DNA of 64,000 nucleotides from Carnegiea gigantea. Its lineage: Eukaryota; Streptophyta; Magnoliopsida; Caryophyllales; Cactaceae. The notes under the pieces are model-generated. The model ran no database searches. It had not been told where the DNA came from and saw only the letters and a program-made list of their open reading frames with translations. Positions within the stretch are counted from its first letter, which is position 1; each line of letters opens with the position of its first letter. This document shows, in pieces, positions 58,521 through 64,000 of this stretch. The DNA is taken from contig JAKOGI010002156.1 in the NCBI GenBank assembly GCA_029747015.1, forward strand, positions 62,001 to 126,000. Direction: 5' to 3'. The position numbers and the translations under genes are program-made.

Positions 58521-59196
58521 TCATTGTTAGTTAAACTCAATTATAGTTCTATTCTTGGTTGAACTCAATTGGATTCTATTATTGGTTGAACTTAGTTGGT
58601 TCTATTGTTAGTTGAATTCAATTGAGTTCTATTATTGGCCAAACTAGTTGTTTTATTGTTGATTGAACTCCGTTAGGTTCTATTATTGGTTGAACACACT
58701 TAGGTTCTATTATTGGTTAAACTTGTTAGTTATGGTTCTATTGTTGGTTGAACTCAGTTGGGGTTCTATATTTAGGTGAATTGGGTTCTATTGTTGGTTG
58801 AACTCGGTTGCAGTTCTATAGTTGATTGAACTTATTTATGGTTGTATTATTGGTTGAACTCGATTATGGTTCTATTGTTAGTTGAGCTATTTGGGTCCTA
58901 TTATTAGTTGAACTCCATTGTGGTTCTATTCTTTGTTCAACTCTATTGTGGTTTTATTATTGTTCAACTTGGTTGGGGTTCTATTGTTAGTTGAACTCAC
59001 TTGTGTTTAATTGTTGGTTGAACTCGATTGTAGTTCTATTATTGGTTGAACTCAGTTGTGGTTATATTATTGGTTGAACTCGATTGTGGTTCTATTGTTA
59101 GTTGAACTCACATAGGTCCTATTGTTAGTTGAATTCAATTGTGGGTTTATTCTTGGTTCAATTTTGTTGTGGTTCTATAGTTGGTTGAACTCTATT
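58521..59196 (+). repeat. Minisatellite, about 25 units of ~27 bp
   Basis: Unit consensus ggttctattgttggttgaactca(.)ttgt. About 25 imperfect copies were counted by eye over 676 bases. It begins 34 bases after the donor GTAAGA and lies wholly inside an intron between the exon at 58403-58487 and the last exon at 59311-59364. Copies vary in length and in the AT-rich centre. Confidence 0.93.
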
Positions 59197-59310
59197 ATAT
59201 GTCTTTAAACCTGATTCTACTGAGTCTGCGTCTTTAGTTAATCTCTTTGATTATCTTTTCTAATAATGCATTTTTTGTGTGTTTCAATTGTCTAACATGT
59301 TGCATTGAAG

Positions 59311-59364
59311 CTAACATCTCTCAATGAAGAAAACGGAGATGGAGATTTTTTTATATGTTCTTAG
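59311..59364 (+). pseudogene. Putative last exon of the second CACTA gene
   Basis: After TTGCATTGAAG, reads LTSLNEENGDGDFFICS and then TAG. Short acidic ending with a clean stop, supported only by position and acceptor. Confidence 0.45.
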
Positions 59365-59668
59365 AAGTTAGGCATGTTTTCAAAGTATGGTTTTAAGTAG
59401 TATATAGAGCAAGTACTTTTTCATAAAACGTTCAATCAGCTAGCTACAACAAAAAGAATTAGCAAGGTCAAAACAATGCAAGAATATTTAATTTTGATTT
59501 CCTCAGTCTTTATTGCTATGTCTACAATTAATTTTTTTTTCCTAGGCACTAATGCATAATTTATTTAATTCATGTTTGATCTATTTTAATTTTGTTGGTT
59601 TCTTAATTAGATAATAATTACATCGATCTATATTATACAATTCTAGTTTTATTTATTGATATAGGATG

Positions 59669-59766
59669 ATGCTGTAATTAGTATAAAACTTGTTAATTAA
59701 AAAAAGAACAATTGTATACAATTGTTCTATTTTTAACTTAATAAGTTTTATATTAATTACCAGCAT
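59669..59766. repeat. 98-bp near-perfect palindrome
   Basis: The arms begin atgctg (59669) and end cagcat (59766), with long AT-rich arms (ataaaactt / aagttttat blocks) and centre tgtataca at 59713-59720. It lies in the right subterminal part of the CACTA and can form a cruciform or hairpin. It could be a small MITE, but I see no duplication of flanking bases. Confidence 0.85.
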
Positions 59767-59789
59767 TATTTTTTTAGAAACTAAAATGA

Positions 59790-60073
59790 CACTAACACAC
59801 TTATAAGTGTCGGGGAATTCATGACTTCTTACATCTCCTAGAGTGGGCGTAGCATAAAATGACGACGCATAAATTATAGGTAATTAGTACTTACTCCGTA
59901 TTTATAAGTATGGAGAATATAGCTCTACCCGCTTTTCTATTAAGTGTGGAGAACACTTTCACATACTTAACTTCCCCACATTTATCCTAAATATGGTCAA
60001 CTGCTATTTCTACACTTATAAGTGTGGTTATTAGCAAAATTAAATGTGGAGGGAAGCAACCTTTTTTGTAATA
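59790..60073. repeat. CACTA right subterminal and terminal repeats
   Basis: Motifs of the (a)cttataagtgtgg / aagtgtggaga kind appear at about 59800-59812, 59905-59918, 59960-59973, 60012-60027 and 60041-60054, some inverted. The terminus is the TTTTTTGTAATA at 60062-60073. Confidence 0.8.
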
Positions 60074-60076
60074 TTT

Positions 60077-61120
60077 TCTCGTTTCCTTGCTAGAATGCTA
60101 TGTCTGATCACAAATCCAGGGCTTAAAAAAAAAGAAAGAAAAAAGAGGGGCTAGCTTGAAAAACTCACAACACAAGCTAGGAAAAAAGAAAGCAAGAGAA
60201 ATAAAATAAAAAAAGAGATTAAGGACTTCAATTCATCATCTAAAAAAAGGAAAAGATCGGAAATTTCTTTGCAATGTAATGCATATTCAAAGTACATCCA
60301 TAAGATAGAGGCCTCCTTTAGTCACCTTTATTAATATTTCTATCAAACCTGATAAATAACCACTTTAGGACCCCTTTGAGCCTTCAAATAAGCCTATTTC
60401 TTGGTACCTAAATTTAACCAAACTTAGGAGTAGGAGTGTCATGCATGAGATTAATATCAAAATCAATAATTTAAAAAAAAAAAAAAAAGAGTTCAGGCCA
60501 AACAGTCCCATCCAAGGAGAAAAGAAAAAAAAAAGAGAAAAAAAAACCCAAAACAAAGTTCGAAAAGAAGAAGAATAAAGAAAGGAAAAATTCCTAATTC
60601 ACACTAATTTCATCACCCATGCACGCTTGAGGTAGATTTTATTACTTTAATTTCTTATTTCCAAAGGGGAAACGGGTAGGCTCTTGAAGGTATGCATAGG
60701 CATAGAGTATGAACCCATGCCTTCTTGGGGGCTTCCTGCCTGTCGTGGTTATGAAAATAGGAGACCGACCATGTTGTTGAATGTAGTAGAGGGAATTCAT
60801 TATGGTCAAACCACAATGCCACTCGTAGTTGCTGAGACCATAATTTGCTTGGATCAGTTCTACCACCATCCTGATCAGTTTTTTCTAAAAGTCCGCTACT
60901 ACTTTAGTGAGCTTTCTAGGCCCAGTTCAGCACTGCCCTATTTTCCTTATTAGCCCAACAGCCTTATTGGGTTCTGTTGGGCCTGTGCTAGGCTCTTCTA
61001 TCATTTCTTTCTTTTTCATCTTCCTTTTCTCTCTCTTTATTTTTTGGACAGGCCTTGGCACGCAGCCGAGTCCTTGGGCTTGTAGCTAACTCCTTTTCTA
61101 CTTTTTTGTTTTGGGATCTG
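60077..61120. other. Purine-rich and mixed sequence right of the CACTA
   Basis: 60110-60250 and 60465-60590 are strongly A/G-rich. An 89-codon plus-strand frame (60684-60953) and its antisense frame have no family resemblance. If the CACTA landed inside one element, this should be the continuing gypsy leader, but I see no domain that proves it. Confidence 0.4.
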
Positions 61121-64000
61121 TTGGCATGTAGATTTTGCTTTTGGAGCATCTTCGATTGGTCAAAGTTTCAGAAAACTTGGACACATAATTAGCCTGACAA
61201 TTCTGCTAAAGAAGGATAGTTGTTCAAGGATCAATCCACGGTGAATTGGGTGAGCTTTTTGGAGAAGAACCCTCCTATTCACTGAGTAATCTGTTGCTGG
61301 GGTGTGTGACAATTCACGCAAGGAGGAAATGATGCCTATGTGTGTCTTATTGGCCTATCCTTGTGAACTTACTTTTTCCCAAGATGGTTGATGCGGTAAT
61401 TTGGGCATAGGCAAATTATCTCACTGATGGATTATATCCCTCCAAGGAATATGAAGAATGACCTCGCTTTTATCAAGGCCTGGGTTGAATATTGACTTCA
61501 TCATCCTATCATTACCTTGCATAAAAGTCCAAGCTGAAACCCTAATAACCTTTATGAAATCCCCAAGTGTGCATGAGTGACAAATTTAGTGTAGATAACC
61601 AATCCAAGGATATTTTAATGGTCACTTTTGATAACCAAACAATAACCATCCATCACTTTTAAGAGGGATAAGGTAAATGGAAAAATAAATAATAAAGATA
61701 TAACATTTAATCACCATATCACAGGTGCAAAACTATTGTTTTTGTTGCCTTCACCATTGGTTGAATCGAGTCGAGTTTGACCACTAATTTTTGAGTTTTT
61801 TGAGCTAGATTTATTTCAAATTATACTCATGAACATGTTGTTCAAAACCTAAAATTTTTGGGCCAGTTTGAGTTGGGTTTTTAGGTCCAATTAGTTTTTG
61901 CAAAGTCTACCCTTAGGACAAGGGGATAGGGTTGTATTTCTAGGAAAATGCCTCTCTTTCTTCCTCATAGGTCAAGTCAGCTATTTGACTTCTTGGGCTC
62001 AAAGTATACAAGTTGGGAGTCTGTGTTGACTTGACACTTGATAGTTGCTTTGCTATTTTAGTAGTCCATTAATCGTTGGGTTAGGCTAGAGGCTTGATCA
62101 TTGACTAGGTCTTGATTGGAGAGTCAAGCTTGACCCTTAACTTGAGAGCCACTTACGACTTGACCGGATCTTAACTTGAGATTCACTTAAGACTTGATTG
62201 GATCTTAATTTATGAATTAGACTTGGCCTAAGTTGAATTAATTTAATGGGTTAACATAATAGAATTAATTCAAATTTATTTCTTGATATGGACATTTATT
62301 TTTAGGGCCTACACGCAACAAATTAGAATAGGCCACCAAGCATTCAACTATAACCATACAAGACTTCGAAGCTTTTTAACTTCTAACTCAAAGACCCTCT
62401 TCACTCCACCCTTCTTCCAATCGCTAGTTTTTTAGAGATTTAATTTCCAGTGGACGTCACAAAACATATGGTGATACCAAAGACTCATATTCCATCCAAT
62501 TTGATAAGAAACCTGCTTTGAGTTTTAACAGTCTAGCAGTCTAGTTGTTTGTATAATTTACATTATCCAAGTATATTCACCAGCCTTGTCTTCTTTTGCT
62601 TTATCCCCTACTTTAGATAATGATTGTCGTAGTGCACCATAGACTATTAGGAATTAGAAAAACAAATAATTTGTATCTTTGGTCCATTTTGGCCCTCTTC
62701 TTTTCAACCTATCTATTTGATGAAAGTCAATATGAGTAAGTCATAGTGAGTAACTGATACTATTGACCATGTTGGAATACCTGACTAATTCTCAGAGTTC
62801 CATCCCAGTCAGAGTCAATCATGAGAAAAATATTTAATCTAACTATGAAGTCATAAATTCATCCAAACTAGTCAAAACATGCATAAATGCAATAATATCT
62901 AATTTATTAATGCCTGGATACATATGGTGGCTTGCATTAAAGGTTTTACTCCTAAATTTGTTGAAGATCACTATCCTCCAACCTTTTAGGAGAAAACATT
63001 ATCCAAATCTCTATTGGAACTGACTATCCATGCCTGCAATCGTGAATAAGATTAATATTATTGATCTTTTGCTCCGCACAACCATTGGGGTTATTCCTTG
63101 GTTTAATTTTGCATCATATTTAAGGATCCTATTGCATCAAGCCAAAGGAAAAAATTAGCATAAAGAAACCCAAGTCAATTCAAATTTAAAAGGAGCATGC
63201 AACGACAAGCTATCATTGTACAAGCATTTAATATTGGCAGAGTTTAGTCCTGTTGATCAGATTCCCTAATTAGCAAACAAAACAAGAGATCAGCGAGTTA
63301 ATTTGGAAGTAATGACTATATCAAAGGTCACATAGAAGAAGGATTTGTAAGCGATTATCCCTTTTATAGAAAATTGGCTTCAGTGCAAAAACAAGGGATT
63401 TGGAAAGGAGGAGCTGAATCAAATTCCTTGTAATTTGTTGTTGTTGAATTCCCTGAGCAAATATTTCTATGAATCGCATAAAATGTTGAGATGAAAGAAT
63501 CCTTTCAATCTCTATATCATCCACATGACCACATCTTATGGTTCAAGAACTTTAAGGAATATACATGAACGGAACACTACTATACTTGTAAGTGTTGTCC
63601 CCACTCTAAGAAAACTCTAATTATAGGCAACAAGCATGTGCGCTCTTGCTGAATGTTTGGTGAACGTCTCGCTTACTTGTGTAAATTCTATAGCCTAACA
63701 AGCAACATGAAGCTCTTGTTGAGCAGAGAGCTATTGAAAGTTCAGGAGCTGTAGGATAGGAGCCCGTTAGAGTGCTCTAAAGAAACTTTGATGGCCAGCA
63801 AGTGTCAGAGGACTTACTAAGTCTATTTTGAGGACGTCATCGATTGACTGAAATCTCTAAGCACAATTCTTCACTGTTTTACAGAGTCAACTACATCATT
63901 TTTCTACGTATGCACTTACCAGTTTCAGAGTATTAAACTCATTGTCTTTTAACGAAGTTTGTGAAGTAATGATTTCAATATAAACAACTTCTATCAGGGA
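61121..64000. other. Unassigned sequence to the window end
   Basis: No coding unit recognised. 62043-62230 is rich in short ACTTGA(C/T) motifs with an imperfect duplication of about 36 bases (gacttgaccggatcttaa / gacttgattggatcttaat) starting near 62158 and 62194. A 67-codon minus-strand frame at 63321-63524 has no family resemblance. Confidence 0.4.

Larger units (their letters stand above)
49450..59364 (+). pseudogene. Second CACTA gene, TNP1/Ptta-like, many exons and giant intron
   Basis: Exons traced by frame and GT/AG borders: about 49455-49603, from about 49707, 50037-50237, 50730-50831, 57468-57569, 57681-57893, 58127-58326, 58403-58487 and 59311-59364 (stop). The 50037 exon contains GERVRGFKYSLRCKYV and ends NYFFSEKLQ. 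The next contains NGKRARGKQLHAYTSGSQSFAF. The next has EPAPFEWFMETYRDCEG. These follow the order of plant CACTA Ptta-type proteins ('R.FK..L...Y', 'SEK.Q', 'HT.GS.SFA', 'P....E....THR...G'), thought to bind the element ends and regulate transposition. Stops occur in the 58127 exon. The first exon is uncertain. The intron at 50832-57467 is 6.6 kb, largely a tandem array. Confidence 0.72.
41678..60073 (+). mobile_element. CACTA (En/Spm-type) DNA transposon, 18.4 kb
   Basis: The left end starts CACTATAAAAAATAATAC at 41678. The right end is its degraded reverse complement (TATTACAAAAAAGGTTG ending at 60073). TTT flanks both ends (41675-41677, 60074-60076), the 3-bp duplication expected of CACTA elements. 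Subterminal repeats with a (t)AAGTGTGGAGA core occur inside both ends. It carries two genes in the same direction: a TNP2-type transposase (45392-48906) and a second, many-exon gene (about 49450-59364). Both are damaged. It inserted in the gypsy leader. Confidence 0.92.

Noticed and set aside
58521..59196. A repeat-rich protein-coding exon
   Set aside because: Unit lengths are not multiples of three, several copies differ in length and stops appear in every frame. It sits between good splice borders as an intron.
60684..60953. 89-codon plus-strand frame as a host or gag protein
   Set aside because: I could not match it to any domain, and the antisense frame over the same bases is nearly as long.

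Overview
This window reads as intergenic, repeat-packed nuclear DNA of a flowering plant. It is AT-rich and contains decayed plant Ty1/copia, Ty3/gypsy, LINE, hAT and CACTA (En/Spm) elements. I found no intact host gene, tRNA, rRNA or CRISPR array. The species cannot be named from the sequence. Nearly every coding trace belongs to a transposable element and is broken by stops and frameshifts.

Layout. 1067-5939: old copia element (Cop1, minus strand, short ~130 bp LTRs, repeat GTTTT at both ends). 6090-6310: LINE reverse-transcriptase tail. 8433-11180: internally deleted copia (Cop2, minus). 13160-13326: long hairpin, followed by an antisense gypsy LTR fragment (13390-14040) of the same family as the one at 38790-39725. 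14987-15332: MITE-like element. 16452-19894: non-coding LTR element (Ltr5, plus). 20060-35344: copia Cop4 (minus, flanked by GTTAC). A second copia, Cop3 (20299-28134, minus, flanked by CCTAA), sits two bases inside the outer edge of one Cop4 LTR. Cop4 also carries two hAT-type MITEs (33050-33389 and 33963-34535) and a 1.6 kb probable solo LTR (about 30779-32420). 36264-37784: direct duplication around a GC-rich core. 38790-41677: gypsy LTR, primer-binding site and leader, interrupted by an 18.4 kb CACTA transposon (41678-60073, 3-bp duplication TTT). 60074-64000: unassigned sequence, possibly the rest of that gypsy copy.

The CACTA element is the most informative part. Its first gene (45392-48906) is a TNP2-type transposase pseudogene with the full domain order. 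Its second gene (about 49450-59364) can be traced as a series of exons with GT/AG borders and resembles the TNP1/Ptta-type protein. Two introns of this second gene hold tandem arrays: a 6.6 kb intron filled with seven ~1.09 kb units, and a later intron with about 25 copies of a ~27 bp minisatellite.

Relative ages can be read from the nesting. Cop3 is younger than Cop4, both MITEs and the solo LTR landed inside Cop4, and the CACTA landed inside the gypsy leader. Terminal repeats and target-site duplications were compared by eye only.
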